A DNA stretch of 64,000 nucleotides from Chitinophaga lutea (GTDB taxonomy: Bacteria; Bacteroidota; Bacteroidia; Chitinophagales; Chitinophagaceae): positions 310,001 through 374,000 of the forward strand of contig NZ_RPDH01000003.1 of the NCBI RefSeq assembly GCF_003813775.1, in the 5' to 3' direction. The notes below the pieces were generated by a model, which did not search any database, had not been told where the DNA came from, and was given only the letters and a program-made list of their open reading frames with translations. Below are positions 8,220-17,016 of this stretch, piece by piece. Numbering within the stretch: position 1 is the first letter of the stretch; the number at the start of each line of letters is the position of its first letter. Both the position numbers and the translations under genes were made by a program.

Positions 8220-9041
8220 TTACGTGTATTGATATTCCCGCTGGTGCAGCAAGGCATCGTGCAGGAAGTTGGGCAGCAGCGTGTCGTGCGTGAGCGGGAT
8301 TTTGTCCGGCTCCCGGAGCAGCTCCAGCATGCTGTCGTATTTTTCGGCGCCATGCTCGGCCACCACCCGCTGTTTTTTGGCGGGCAGCAGCAGGTGTTTG
8401 CGCATACCCGGGGCATCGGCTTCCGGGTGAAACTGGGTGCCGATCATATACGGATTAAAGCGGATAGCCATGGTGGCGCGTTCCAGCGGTACATGCGGTC
8501 TTTCTTTTTCGATGGCGAGGATGCTGGCGCCCATGGCGGCCAGCCGGGCCTCGTTGGGCTGCACTACCTGCCAGTTGCGGCTGTCCACGATATGAAACGG
8601 GTCTGGCAGTCCTCCAAAAAGCGGCTCTTCGAGCCCTCCGGCCGTTTTATGCACGGGAAACACCCCGAAAGCGGCGGATTTGCGCCGGCACACCTGCCCC
8701 AGCTCATAATAGCGGCACACCACCTGGAAGGAGTGACAGATGAGAAAAACGTATTTTTTACGGGGATTGGGCCCCGCATTCCACTCCAGCACCCCGTCGA
8801 GCCACCGGAAATACGCCTGTTCCCAGGCGCTGCCGGCACTGTCTACCGGGCTGCCGGGGCCGCCGGAAGAGATGTACACATCGTAGGAAAGATCGGGTAC
8901 CTGCCGTTGCCGGCGTACCTCGAATTCATTCAGCTGCAGCGGGATCTGCTCCGTTTCCGCAAACTGTATCAGCAGTTCGCGGATGCAGCGCATCCCTTCG
9001 TTTTCCACCCCCTCGTACATATCTAACAAGGCTACCTTCAT
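8220..9041 (-). CDS. Class I glutamine amidotransferase-like protein
   Basis: The protein has 273 residues with a GATase class I domain. SSGGPGSPVD matches the oxyanion strand region. The nucleophile elbow is LICHSFQ with Cys102, and the dyad is in GTQFHPEAD with His205 and Glu207, so the triad is complete. The elbow lacks the usual Gly before Cys, closer to GMP-synthase-like stand-alone domains. In its operon it could feed ammonia from glutamine to a ligase, or cut a gamma-glutamyl bond. It starts 9 bases after the YbdK-type gene and ends 15 bases before the ATP-grasp-like gene. Confidence 0.88.
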   Translation of the reverse strand: MKVALLDMYEGVENEGMRCIRELLIQFAETEQIPLQLNEFEVRRQRQVPDLSYDVYISSGGPGSPVDSAGSAWEQAYFRWLDGVLEWNAGPNPRKKYVFLICHSFQVVCRYYELGQVCRRKSAAFGVFPVHKTAGGLEEPLFGGLPDPFHIVDSRNWQVVQPNEARLAAMGASILAIEKERPHVPLERATMAIRFNPYMIGTQFHPEADAPGMRKHLLLPAKKQRVVAEHGAEKYDSMLELLREPDKIPLTHDTLLPNFLHDALLHQREYQYT

Positions 9042-9050
9042 ACTGCAAAA

Positions 9051-10151
9051 TTACGCCAGAAAGCGGGATTGTATATAATCGGTTACCGCCACCAGGTCGT
9101 TGGCCTCCTCATACGCTTTCAGCTGCTTGTCGGCCCCGGTGCCTTCGGCCAGGATGCGGTGGGTACCGTCTACCGCGGTGGAGCGGGAGCCCAGGTCGTC
9201 GAGCACATCGTCCACAAAATCAAGCAATTCGTAAATCAGGGCCCGGGTATTGACCTCCATTTCCTTCCCGAAATCGATCAGGTTCCCGTCGATGCCGTAG
9301 CGGGAGGCGCGCCATTTGTTCTCATTGACGAGGGCGCGGTTATAAATGATGAAGTTGAGGTTCTGCATGCGCAGTTTATAAATCTTGGCGCATACCGCCT
9401 GGAACAGCGAGGCCAGCGTGATGGTTTCCCGCACCGTCAGCGGCACGTCGCAGATGCGGAATTCCACGGTATCGAAAAACGGGTGCACCCGGAGGTCCCA
9501 CCACACTTTTTTCGCATTGTCGATGCAGTTGGTTTTCACCAGCAGCTTGATGTAGTTATCGTACTCCTCGATGCTGGCGAAATAGTCGGGGATGCCCGTG
9601 CGGGGGAACTTGTCGAACACCTTGGTGCGGAACGATTTGAAACCCGTGTTGCGGCCTTCCCAGAAAGGGGAATTGGTGCTGAGGGCAAAGATGTGCGGGA
9701 GGAAGTACCGCGCGCTGTTGGCGATGTGCAGGGCCATTTCGCGGTTTTCCATGCCTACATGCACGTGCAGCCCGAAAATCAGGTTGGAGCGCGCGGCGTC
9801 CTGCATTTCGTTCACCAGTTCAAAATAACGGGGATGATCGGTGATGAGCTGTTTTTCCCATTTCGAAAAAGGATGCGTGCCGGATGCGCCGATGTTGAAC
9901 CCCAGGTCGCCGGCGATCTGCCGGATGGTCTGGCGGAGCAGGGTCACGTCCGCATGCGCTTCTTCGATGTTGGCGCAGATCTGCGTGCCTACTTCCACTA
10001 CGGCCTGGTGCATTTCGGCCTTCACTTTGTCTTTGATCACTTTCTGCGCCTGTTCCACGATCTTCTGCTCGTGGGAGCGGAGCTCGCGGGTCTGCGGGTC
10101 GAGCACCATGTATTCTTCTTCAATTCCGAGGGTAAACGCGGAGAAATTCAT
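9051..10151 (-). CDS. YbdK-type carboxylate-amine ligase (GCS2 family)
   Basis: The protein has 366 residues, the usual size for the YbdK/COG2170 branch of glutamate-cysteine ligase-like enzymes, which share the glutamine-synthetase fold and join a carboxylate to an amine with ATP. The opening LGIEEEYMVLDP is the family signature. GLHVHVGMENREMALHIANS supplies the metal-binding His/Glu strand, and FRICDVPLTVRETI and the central RVHPFFDTVEFR also fit. E. coli YbdK has only weak gamma-glutamylcysteine ligase activity, so the true substrate is open. It sits in the centre of the amidoligase operon. Confidence 0.92.
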   Translation of the reverse strand: MNFSAFTLGIEEEYMVLDPQTRELRSHEQKIVEQAQKVIKDKVKAEMHQAVVEVGTQICANIEEAHADVTLLRQTIRQIAGDLGFNIGASGTHPFSKWEKQLITDHPRYFELVNEMQDAARSNLIFGLHVHVGMENREMALHIANSARYFLPHIFALSTNSPFWEGRNTGFKSFRTKVFDKFPRTGIPDYFASIEEYDNYIKLLVKTNCIDNAKKVWWDLRVHPFFDTVEFRICDVPLTVRETITLASLFQAVCAKIYKLRMQNLNFIIYNRALVNENKWRASRYGIDGNLIDFGKEMEVNTRALIYELLDFVDDVLDDLGSRSTAVDGTHRILAEGTGADKQLKAYEEANDLVAVTDYIQSRFLA

Positions 10152-10240
10152 GCATCAATATGTTTATAGACGGCCTGAGTTTGTTCATTCAAATCAAACC
10201 ATGAAGATCGTGAATTATTTGCCAATTAAAACGTTTGCAC

Positions 10241-11185
10241 TTAACGCGGCTGCGCACTCTCACGGATATACGTACCCCAGGTGAGATTGTTCTGCCCGAA
10301 ACGCTGGGCTTTGGCGCGCCCGATGGCATAGCGGGCCATAGTGTCCACCACCCATTCGAAGTTTTCTTCTCCGACGGAAACGAGGTCGGCGTCGGGGGCA
10401 GGGTTGCAGAAGTCGATGGCATAGGGCACGCCGTCGCGCACGGCCAGTTCCACGGTATTAAAATCGTATCCCAGCGCCTGGTTGAGCGTGATCACGGAAT
10501 GTTCCATTGCCGCGAGCAGCTTTTCGCCGGGCCGGAAACCGGCCCTGTACCGGTCTGCCGGCGCGTTGCGCGGCTCATACGGCATGATGCGCACATGTTT
10601 CCCGCCGATGCAGTAGCAGCGGTAATATTCCTCGAAGACGATCTCTTCCTGCAGCATCATCACTTCGCGCCCCGTCTGCGCATGTTTGCGGAAAAAATCT
10701 TCCCTGTCGGCGATGCGGTACACGTCTTTCCAGCCGCCGCCGGCATAAGGTTTCATATAGGCGGGGAAGCCGGTGAAACGGAAAATCGCGTCCCAGTCCA
10801 TCGGGTACCGCAGGTTGCGGAAGGAGCGGTTACTGGTGTCGGGGGGCTGCTCGAAACTGGGCAGCAGCGCGGTTTTGGGAACGGGCACGTCGAGGCTGAG
10901 GGCCAGGGCGTTGTTGAAGAATTTTTCGTCGGCGCTCCACCAGAACGGATTGTTGAGCACGGCCGAGCCGTCGAGCGCCGCATTTTTGAGCCAGGCGCGG
11001 TAAAAGGGTACGTCGTGCGAGATGCGGTCTATGATCACCGCGTATTCACCGGGCTGCCCCTGCAGCGCCTGGTCGATCATCACGAATTCCGCGCAGATGC
11101 CGGGCCCGGCATGGCGGTTCACCCGCTCCACGAAGGCATGCGGGAAAGTGTTCTCCTGTCCGAATAAAATGCCGATCTTTTTCAT
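10241..11185 (-). CDS. ATP-grasp ligase-like protein
   Basis: The protein has 314 residues and no signal peptide. An N-terminal Rossmann-like lobe (KKIGILFGQENTFPHAF) and DRISHDVPFYRAWLK precede a typical ATP-grasp part. FPAYMKPYAGGGWKDVYRI is the phosphate-binding Lys/Gly loop, LQEEIVFEEYYRCYCIGGK the adenine strand, and NTVELAVRDGVPYAIDFCNP the metal-binding Glu/Asn end. It resembles RimK/GshB-like amino-acid ligases in general layout. It lies 48 bases after the esterase gene and 89 bases before the YbdK-type gene on the same strand. Confidence 0.85.
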   Translation of the reverse strand: MKKIGILFGQENTFPHAFVERVNRHAGPGICAEFVMIDQALQGQPGEYAVIIDRISHDVPFYRAWLKNAALDGSAVLNNPFWWSADEKFFNNALALSLDVPVPKTALLPSFEQPPDTSNRSFRNLRYPMDWDAIFRFTGFPAYMKPYAGGGWKDVYRIADREDFFRKHAQTGREVMMLQEEIVFEEYYRCYCIGGKHVRIMPYEPRNAPADRYRAGFRPGEKLLAAMEHSVITLNQALGYDFNTVELAVRDGVPYAIDFCNPAPDADLVSVGEENFEWVVDTMARYAIGRAKAQRFGQNNLTWGTYIRESAQPR

Positions 11186-11233
11186 CCGTCAGCGTTTTAG
11201 GGGTAAAACCAAATGCCGGTCGCCGCCCGCCGC

Positions 11234-11950
11234 TTATGATTGCGGTTTCAGCAGCGATAGATAATGCGGCAGCATCTGCCGCCACACGGGCCAGTCGTGT
11301 ACGGTATCGGGACGCACGTCGAGCCAGTGCTGTATGCTTTTTTGTTGCAGGATGCCGGAGAGCTGCTCGTTCTGCCCGCGGCATACGTCCGTTTCCGCGG
11401 CGCCGAGCACGATGCCCATGCGCCAGAGGTCGGGATGCGCATTGTCCGGCATGTAATCCATCGGGTTGTTGAAATACACGTTATCGTCATAATGCCCGTC
11501 GGTACGCGAACGGATGTCGAACAGCCCGCTCATCGAAAACAGGTAAGCCACCACCTCGGGATGGCGGAACGCGAAGTTGGCGGCATGGTACCCGCCGAAG
11601 CTGCACCCGGCCACGGCCACCCTTTCATACCCCGTTTCCGCGATGGCGCGGGGAATCACTTCCTCGAGGATCAGTTCGTCGTATAAGGTATGGTTACGGG
11701 CCCTTTCGGCGGGATGGGCGTTTCTGTTGTACCAGGTGTGCACGTCGAGGCCATCCGGACAATAGATCTTCACCAGCCCGTTGCGCACGAACCAGCCCAC
11801 GGCGTCGATCAGCCCGCGGTCTTTGCTTTCGTAATAACGGCCCATGGAAGTAGGGAACAGGATGAGCGGGAAGCCGCCCTCGCCGAAGACCAGCATTTCA
11901 AAATCACGGCCGATGCGCGACGAATGCCATTTATAGTAGTTTTCAGTCAA
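11234..11950 (-). CDS. Esterase-family alpha/beta hydrolase
   Basis: This 238-residue cytoplasmic alpha/beta hydrolase belongs to the esterase D-like group. The nucleophile elbow is VAGCSFGGYHA with Ser117. His218 in DTVHDWPVW is the likely general base, and an acidic residue in LGAAETDV the third member. FPLILFPTSMGRYYESKD gives the oxyanion strand. The frame has no ATG near the expected start: the codon at 11948-11950 is TTG, and the family start fits there. It is probably the first or second gene of the amidoligase operon and may hydrolyse the pathway's ester or release a product. Confidence 0.82.
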   Translation of the reverse strand: MTENYYKWHSSRIGRDFEMLVFGEGGFPLILFPTSMGRYYESKDRGLIDAVGWFVRNGLVKIYCPDGLDVHTWYNRNAHPAERARNHTLYDELILEEVIPRAIAETGYERVAVAGCSFGGYHAANFAFRHPEVVAYLFSMSGLFDIRSRTDGHYDDNVYFNNPMDYMPDNAHPDLWRMGIVLGAAETDVCRGQNEQLSGILQQKSIQHWLDVRPDTVHDWPVWRQMLPHYLSLLKPQS

Positions 11951-12048
11951 AGGAACGGTTTTAGGTAATTGTTTGAAGGGTTCACAGGATACGTTACGAA
12001 TTTCACGAAAATTTACGGCTTCTCAAAGGTGGGGCAGGAAATAAATAT

Positions 12049-12552
12049 TTACCGGAGCGGCGGCAAAACGGCGCCACGGCTTTCGTCCGGGTACAGGTAC
12101 TTGAGATAGGCCTCCCATTGAGGATCCGGCCGCAGGTATATATGGGAACCGTATTCCGGGAAGTTCTGTTTGTAGAAAGTTTCCAGTACGGCCCGCACAT
12201 CCGCAGTGTCGCTCAGATAATAATATCCCAGCTGGCTGCAGTTATAGGTGAAAGTACCGGCTTTCACTCCGGTGCCGAGCAGGTTTATTTGCTGCTGGAC
12301 TGCGGCGTCGATGCTCGTCAGGGTTTCCACGAAACTTTTTTTCGGCGTTCCCCGCTCGTTGCATGCTGTAAAGCGGATACCGGTGATCAGCAGGAATTTT
12401 TTGGCGGTATCGGGCGCCGCGGGCTTCAGCTTCTCGTATACAACAGTAATGCCCAGGCGGTCGCCTTCGTAATGTTTGGCGTAGACCTTCGGCAGTTGTG
12501 CCGCTGCGCCCCCATAAAGCAGGACCCCTAAAATGGCGTATATGATCTTCAT
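12049..12552 (-). CDS. Exported DUF695-like protein
   Basis: The protein has 167 residues. A signal peptide of about 19 residues ends at GGAAAQ. The mature part resembles DUF695 proteins as I remember them: FLLITGIRFTACNERGTP, GTFTYNCSQLGYYYLSDTADVR and a C-terminal WEAYLKYLYPDES. The function of this family is unknown. It is divergent from the esterase gene at 12625 and 98 bases upstream of the minus-strand esterase, so it may head the operon or be independent. GGAG lies just before the ATG. Confidence 0.75.
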   Translation of the reverse strand: MKIIYAILGVLLYGGAAAQLPKVYAKHYEGDRLGITVVYEKLKPAAPDTAKKFLLITGIRFTACNERGTPKKSFVETLTSIDAAVQQQINLLGTGVKAGTFTYNCSQLGYYYLSDTADVRAVLETFYKQNFPEYGSHIYLRPDPQWEAYLKYLYPDESRGAVLPPLR

Positions 12553-12624
12553 CTCCGTAAATTAACATTTATTCGTTTCAACTCTGGCGCAATTTTTTTA
12601 ACTTTAGTCATAACCCGTCTGCTT

Positions 12625-13389
12625 ATGCTCCCCAGAAAAGAATCATATGGACAGTATTCGCTTTTCCTGCAAAGGGAAGTGGCTTTCGATTGTTACCTGC
12701 CGCCCAATACAGGCGCCACGCCGCACCTGTTGCTGATGAACGACGGCCAGGACCTGGAGGAGATGGGTTTTCCGTCGATCCTGGAGCATCTGCACAACAC
12801 CAGCCACCCGTCGCTCTGGGTAGTGGCTATCCATGCCGGCCCGCAAAGGCTGCAGGAGTACGGTACCGCCAAACACATCGATTACCAGGGCAGGGGTTGC
12901 AAAGCCGGGCTCTACACCCGTTTCATCCTGCGCGAACTGCTGCCTTTCCTCGAAAGCCGTTACCACCAGCAGTTTCCCGATAAAACCTTTGCCGGTTTTT
13001 CCATGGGTGGATTGTCCGCGCTCGACATCGTGTGGAATCATCCCCAGCAGTTCCACAAAGCCGGTGTATTCTCCGGCTCGCTCTGGTGGCGCGCTTCCAA
13101 TGAAACGCCGCAACAGCGCATCATGCACCGCCAGGTGAAGGAAGGGCGCTTTCACCCGGACCTGCGTTTCTTTTTTGAAGCCGGTACGAACGACGAAGCG
13201 GCCGACCGTAACATCAACGGCGTGATCGACGCGGTGGACGATACGGAAGAACTGGTGGCCCTGCTCGAAGAAAAGGGGTACGAAAAAGGAAAACATATTC
13301 ACTACACCCTCGTTGAAGGCGGTAAACACGACAAAGCCACCTGGGCCGGCGTGATGCCGGAGTTCCTCGACTGGGTGGTGAGAACATAA
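12625..13389 (+). CDS. Esterase D-like alpha/beta hydrolase
   Basis: The protein has 254 residues and no signal peptide. Its order fits the esterase D/Fes-like group: LLLMNDGQDL at the oxyanion strand, FAGFSMGGLSALD with nucleophile Ser126, the acidic candidate in FEAGTNDEA, and His235 in VEGGKHDKATW. The pattern AGTNDEAADRNINGVIDA is common in siderophore-esterase-like proteins of this group. It is transcribed away from the amidoligase operon, so it shares at most a control region with it. A strong bidirectional terminator follows. Confidence 0.85.
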   Translation: MLPRKESYGQYSLFLQREVAFDCYLPPNTGATPHLLLMNDGQDLEEMGFPSILEHLHNTSHPSLWVVAIHAGPQRLQEYGTAKHIDYQGRGCKAGLYTRFILRELLPFLESRYHQQFPDKTFAGFSMGGLSALDIVWNHPQQFHKAGVFSGSLWWRASNETPQQRIMHRQVKEGRFHPDLRFFFEAGTNDEAADRNINGVIDAVDDTEELVALLEEKGYEKGKHIHYTLVEGGKHDKATWAGVMPEFLDWVVRT

Positions 13390-13396
13390 AAAAACA

Positions 13397-13427
13397 AAGG
13401 GCCGGCGCTACAAACGCCGGCCCTTTT
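13397..13427. terminator. Bidirectional terminator between convergent genes
   Basis: AAGGGCCGGCG pairs perfectly with CGCCGGCCCTT (11 bp) around CTACAAA, with A-rich and T-rich flanks, between the esterase (plus) and the lipoprotein (minus) stop codons. Confidence 0.9.
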
Positions 13428-13445
13428 TATCATTGTTAACTGCGA

Positions 13446-14420
13446 TCAGAATACCACCGTTTCGGTGCCGCTCCAGTCGGTTTCCGTAATCACCGGATCG
13501 AGGTTCACCCGCCCGTCTTCCGAGATTTTCACTTCTATTTTGGTCAGCACATTGCGTTTGAACACAATGTCTTTTTCTCCCAGCGATACGATGGCGCCGT
13601 CGGGCTTCTGCCATTTGATGGCCACATGGCCCGTGAACTGCTGCATGAACTTGAAGACGTCGGAACCGAATACGAAGTACCGGGTGTTGATGTCGGCCGG
13701 CGTTACGCTCTGGGGATGGCTGCCCTGTAGCTCCAGCAGCAGTTTGCCCGTGGTGAAGTTAGGTGAACTGAGTTTGACGCCGAACGACATGCGCTTCAGG
13801 CTGAGCGTCTGGCTCACCGGGCTGGGCAATACCACGAATGTGGTGGAGCCGCGGAAAAAGTCCACCTCGGGATGTACTTTTTCCCCGAACGATTTCGTGG
13901 AGTCCGCCGGGTCGGTCACCCGTACCCAGCTCACCGTGTCTGTCATGGCGCGTTGCAGCGTGTCCATCCTGTTGTTGAGCGTGGCTTTGAGAGGAGCGTC
14001 GAAATAAGGCAGCCCGTTTTTCCAGGTGTAGAAGATGCCGCCGCCGGAACCTTTGCGGAAGGCGCGCACAATGATGTTCACTTTCAGGTTCACCGGCAGG
14101 TCGAGCACGATGGCGTCTGCCCGGCTGAACATACCGCTGGCATAAAGCGGCGGCAGCCATGATGCCGAGTCGGCTTTTTGTACCATAACGGCAAAGATGG
14201 TGCTGTCGCGCAGCGCGCGGCCGTACCAGTCCGGTGAATTGCCTGCCTGGCGACCGAAAGGCAGGTCGGTATCGAACGACAGGATATCGCCGGTGAGGCG
14301 GAACTGCACTTTGACGGTTTCTTTATTGTCCGGCGGAGCGGGTGGCGGCGGGTCGTTTTTCTTGGCACAGGCTGCGGCGAAGATACACAGGGCCGCGAGC
14401 AGGAAATAGCGTGATGTCAT
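13446..14420 (-). CDS. Uncharacterised lipoprotein, tandem paralogue A
   Basis: The protein has 324 residues with a lipoprotein signal peptide ending at the lipobox IFAAAC, then a Pro-rich linker (PPPPAPPD). The rest looks like beta-sandwich surface protein. It is a paralogue of the next gene, also 324 residues: shared blocks include the start KVQFRLTGD..FDTDLPFGR, LRDSTIFAV, SVTPADINTRYF and the ending LGEKDIVFKRNVLTKIEV. The end block is reminiscent of fimbrillin-like proteins, but I could not confirm a family. Its start lies 20 bases after the stop of paralogue B, so both are likely co-transcribed. Confidence 0.8.
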   Translation of the reverse strand: MTSRYFLLAALCIFAAACAKKNDPPPPAPPDNKETVKVQFRLTGDILSFDTDLPFGRQAGNSPDWYGRALRDSTIFAVMVQKADSASWLPPLYASGMFSRADAIVLDLPVNLKVNIIVRAFRKGSGGGIFYTWKNGLPYFDAPLKATLNNRMDTLQRAMTDTVSWVRVTDPADSTKSFGEKVHPEVDFFRGSTTFVVLPSPVSQTLSLKRMSFGVKLSSPNFTTGKLLLELQGSHPQSVTPADINTRYFVFGSDVFKFMQQFTGHVAIKWQKPDGAIVSLGEKDIVFKRNVLTKIEVKISEDGRVNLDPVITETDWSGTETVVF

Positions 14421-14440
14421 ATGTCGGGATTATATGGAGT

Positions 14441-15415
14441 TTAGAATGAAAGTGCTGAATCGGTCACAGTGATGCCGGCAGGGGCGCTGGTTTTACCCGG
14501 CCCGGGAATGGTCACCTGCAGTTTGGTGAGGATGTTGCGTTTGACCATGATCACCTTTTCACCCAGCGTAACGGAGCTGCCGTCGGTTTTCACCCAGCGG
14601 ATGCGGACCGTCATTCCGTGTTGCTGCGGATTGTCCGCATACTTGAAGTAGTCCGACGAGTGAATGAACTGCGTGGTATTGATATCGGCCGGCGTCACCG
14701 TTTTAGCCGTCGGGCCGTACTGTTGCGGGAATTCAATCACCAGTTTGCCGCTGGTGAAATTGACCGCTTCCAGTTTCAACCCGAAAGCGAGGCGCCGCAT
14801 GGGCAGCGTCAACGTAGGCGCCATGTTCGTTACGCTGAATATCGTACTGCCATGGTAGGCGTCCAGTTCCGGCAAATCCGCGAAGGGCAGGGGCTGCGCC
14901 ATGTTCGCCGGGTCCACCACCTGCAGGGAGCTGAGTGTATCCCACTGCCTGGTTTGCAATGAGCGGTGAAGGGAATCCATTTGATTGTTCATCACCGTTT
15001 GCAGCGGGTAGGGAAAGGCCTGCAGCCCGTTTTGCATGGTATAGAACAATCCTTCGCTGCTGCCTCTTTTCAGTGCAAAAGCGCTGATTTTGGCCGTGCC
15101 GGTCTTCGGCAGCAGCAGGGTAATGGAATCTCTCTGGTTAAAAAGCCCGCTGGAGAAAATATCGTAATAAAAGCCGCCATTCGGCCTGTATACGATCACG
15201 GCGTAAACCGTACTGTCGCGCAGGGTTTTCGTATAGGCCGTTCCGGAACTGGCTTTACGGCCCATGGGCAGCCCTGTTTCCGTAACGGTAAAATCGCCCG
15301 ACAACTGCAGGCGTACGGATACCGCTCCGGGATTTTCCGGCGGTGGCGGGTCGTGCTTTTTTGTACAGGAAACGGCGAAGGCAATGATGGTCAGGGCAAC
15401 TGGTAAATATTTCAT
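14441..15415 (-). CDS. Uncharacterised lipoprotein, tandem paralogue B
   Basis: The protein has 324 residues with a lipoprotein signal ending IIAFAVSC and the linker PPPPENPG. It matches paralogue A along its length: VRLQLSGDFTVTETGLPMGR, TLRDSTVYAVIV, TVTPADINTTQF and LGEKVIMVKRNILTKLQVTI. No enzyme motif is visible, so a structural or binding role at the outer membrane is more likely. It is first in a two-gene minus-strand unit, bounded upstream by the terminator of the astacin gene. Confidence 0.8.
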   Translation of the reverse strand: MKYLPVALTIIAFAVSCTKKHDPPPPENPGAVSVRLQLSGDFTVTETGLPMGRKASSGTAYTKTLRDSTVYAVIVYRPNGGFYYDIFSSGLFNQRDSITLLLPKTGTAKISAFALKRGSSEGLFYTMQNGLQAFPYPLQTVMNNQMDSLHRSLQTRQWDTLSSLQVVDPANMAQPLPFADLPELDAYHGSTIFSVTNMAPTLTLPMRRLAFGLKLEAVNFTSGKLVIEFPQQYGPTAKTVTPADINTTQFIHSSDYFKYADNPQQHGMTVRIRWVKTDGSSVTLGEKVIMVKRNILTKLQVTIPGPGKTSAPAGITVTDSALSF

Positions 15416-15521
15416 GGTTTCGGGTAATGGGAATTATGGTTCAAGTTAATGATATTTTAAATATTTTCCTATCCGTAACAAGATTTCCCGATCCGAACAA
15501 GGGCAAAACGGCCCTGTAGAA

Positions 15522-15550
15522 AAATGGCCGCCTTCGCAGGGCGGCCATTT
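15522..15550 (-). terminator. Terminator of the astacin gene
   Basis: AAATGGCCGCC and GGCGGCCATTT form a perfect 11-bp stem around TTCGCAG. On the minus strand a T-run follows directly. Confidence 0.88.
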
Positions 15551-15576
15551 CAGATTTATAGCATCGTTATGCAAGC

Positions 15577-16806
15577 CTAATTATTGACGATGATGTATCC
15601 CGGGAAAGTAGCCGGCCCGATGCGGTAAGAGGATTTATAGATCACATTGCCGAAATCGTTCTGCTCGGTGTAATAGGAAGGGCCCAGCACAAATTGACTG
15701 GTGCCTGCGGGCAACACCACTTTTCCTGTACCGCCCGTGGAGCCGTTCAGGTCTTCCTGCCATGCGTACTGCAGCATCACGATGGGGTATTGCAGCGTGT
15801 AGGGGATGGTCAGCGCAGCGTCCTGGTAAAAACGGATGCGGTAATTCCAGCCGTAATCGTAAACGCCGCTCAGCGGGTCGCTGTTGTTATAGGTTTCTTC
15901 GTACGTTACCCGCATGTACGGCGGATTATACAGGTAATTGTAGGTTTCGATATCGCCGGCGGAGAGGCCGATGCGTTGCGAGTTGAAAGTCGAGCCGTCG
16001 AGGCGGGTGATAGTCGGCTGGTTGTTGATGGAAAAGTCCCAGGAATCATACATCATGATGGAACCGAAGTCGAAGGTGCCGATCTCGGCGCCGGGGATGC
16101 CCAGTTGCGAGTAAGTCTGGAAGTTGATCATCGCATTGGGAGCGATGTTGGCGGTGTGAACGTTGATCCAGTTACCCCGGTCGTCGCGCATCTGTTCATG
16201 GAAAAATCCGAGCGCATGCCCGATTTCGTGGATGATGTTGCCGGTGCCGCACAGCCAGCTTAACCGGATCTCCTGCCGGCCGCCTTTCATGCCTACGTAT
16301 GATTCGCAGGTAGTGCCGTCCACAAATTCGATGTAGTTCGCCTGGTTGGTGCGCTGTACGAACGTGATGTTGGTATTGGCTTCCCAGTGGTCGATAGCGT
16401 CCTGTATGCTCCAGGGATCGGGCGCGTTGGCGTTGATGGTGTAAAACACGGTCCTGTTTGGCCAGAGCCTTGCGAACTCTCCCCGGAACGTTCTGCCGCC
16501 GGGCTCCGGCTTCTGGCCGCCTTTGAGGATGGTCAGCTGTTCGGGCGTCAGCAGCATGTCTCCGCCCATGATGTAGTCTTCGCCGGCTTTTTTGAGCGTT
16601 ATTTGTTTACCGGTCTGCTGGTTGGTAAGGGTAACCAGTTCACCGGGCCGGTTGGCGCCTTCTGCGTTGCAGTGGCAATCTTTCTTTTCCGGGGTTTGTT
16701 GTTCGTTTACCTGTTCTTTCGTGCAGGCGATGGTGAAAAACAGGGCCGCCAGCATGGTGGCGAGGCGTACGCGGGGCACGGCATGGTTCTTAACGGTCAT
16801 TTTCAT
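15577..16806 (-). CDS. Astacin-type (M12A) zinc metalloprotease lipoprotein
   Basis: The protein has 409 residues. A lipoprotein signal ends at the lipobox TIAC (Cys28). A pro-region of about 75 residues precedes a protease domain with the astacin zinc motif HEIGHALGFFHE: His193, Glu194, His197 and His203. The Met-turn is IMMYDSW near residue 252, with the conserved tyrosine. After residue 290 a C-terminal segment of about 115 residues (YMRVTYEETYNNSD onward) looks like an added beta-sandwich. Lipidation implies outer-membrane or surface attachment, where it would digest extracellular protein. It is a single gene between terminators. Confidence 0.92.
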   Translation of the reverse strand: MKMTVKNHAVPRVRLATMLAALFFTIACTKEQVNEQQTPEKKDCHCNAEGANRPGELVTLTNQQTGKQITLKKAGEDYIMGGDMLLTPEQLTILKGGQKPEPGGRTFRGEFARLWPNRTVFYTINANAPDPWSIQDAIDHWEANTNITFVQRTNQANYIEFVDGTTCESYVGMKGGRQEIRLSWLCGTGNIIHEIGHALGFFHEQMRDDRGNWINVHTANIAPNAMINFQTYSQLGIPGAEIGTFDFGSIMMYDSWDFSINNQPTITRLDGSTFNSQRIGLSAGDIETYNYLYNPPYMRVTYEETYNNSDPLSGVYDYGWNYRIRFYQDAALTIPYTLQYPIVMLQYAWQEDLNGSTGGTGKVVLPAGTSQFVLGPSYYTEQNDFGNVIYKSSYRIGPATFPGYIIVNN

Positions 16807-16962
16807 AGTTGTATATTGATGTGTGAAAAAAAGGCTTGGGTCTGTCGGGTCATGGCCAGGGTTTTCTGATACCGGTATATCGGGATGCCGGGTAAAAGGT
16901 CGGGGCCGGTATAAGAACGGGTTAAAGTCTGTCTGTTGCTAAAAATAACTTCCGGATGGCAT

Positions 16963-17000
16963 AAAAACAATAGCCGCCTCAACGGGCGGCTATTGTTTTT
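16963..17000 (-). terminator. Strong terminator of the Oar-like receptor gene
   Basis: A 16-bp perfect stem (arms 16963-16978 and 16985-17000) surrounds TCAACG, with a T-run on the minus strand, 17 bases after the stop codon at 17017. Confidence 0.92.
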
Positions 17001-17016
17001 TAAAGGAGTGATATTT

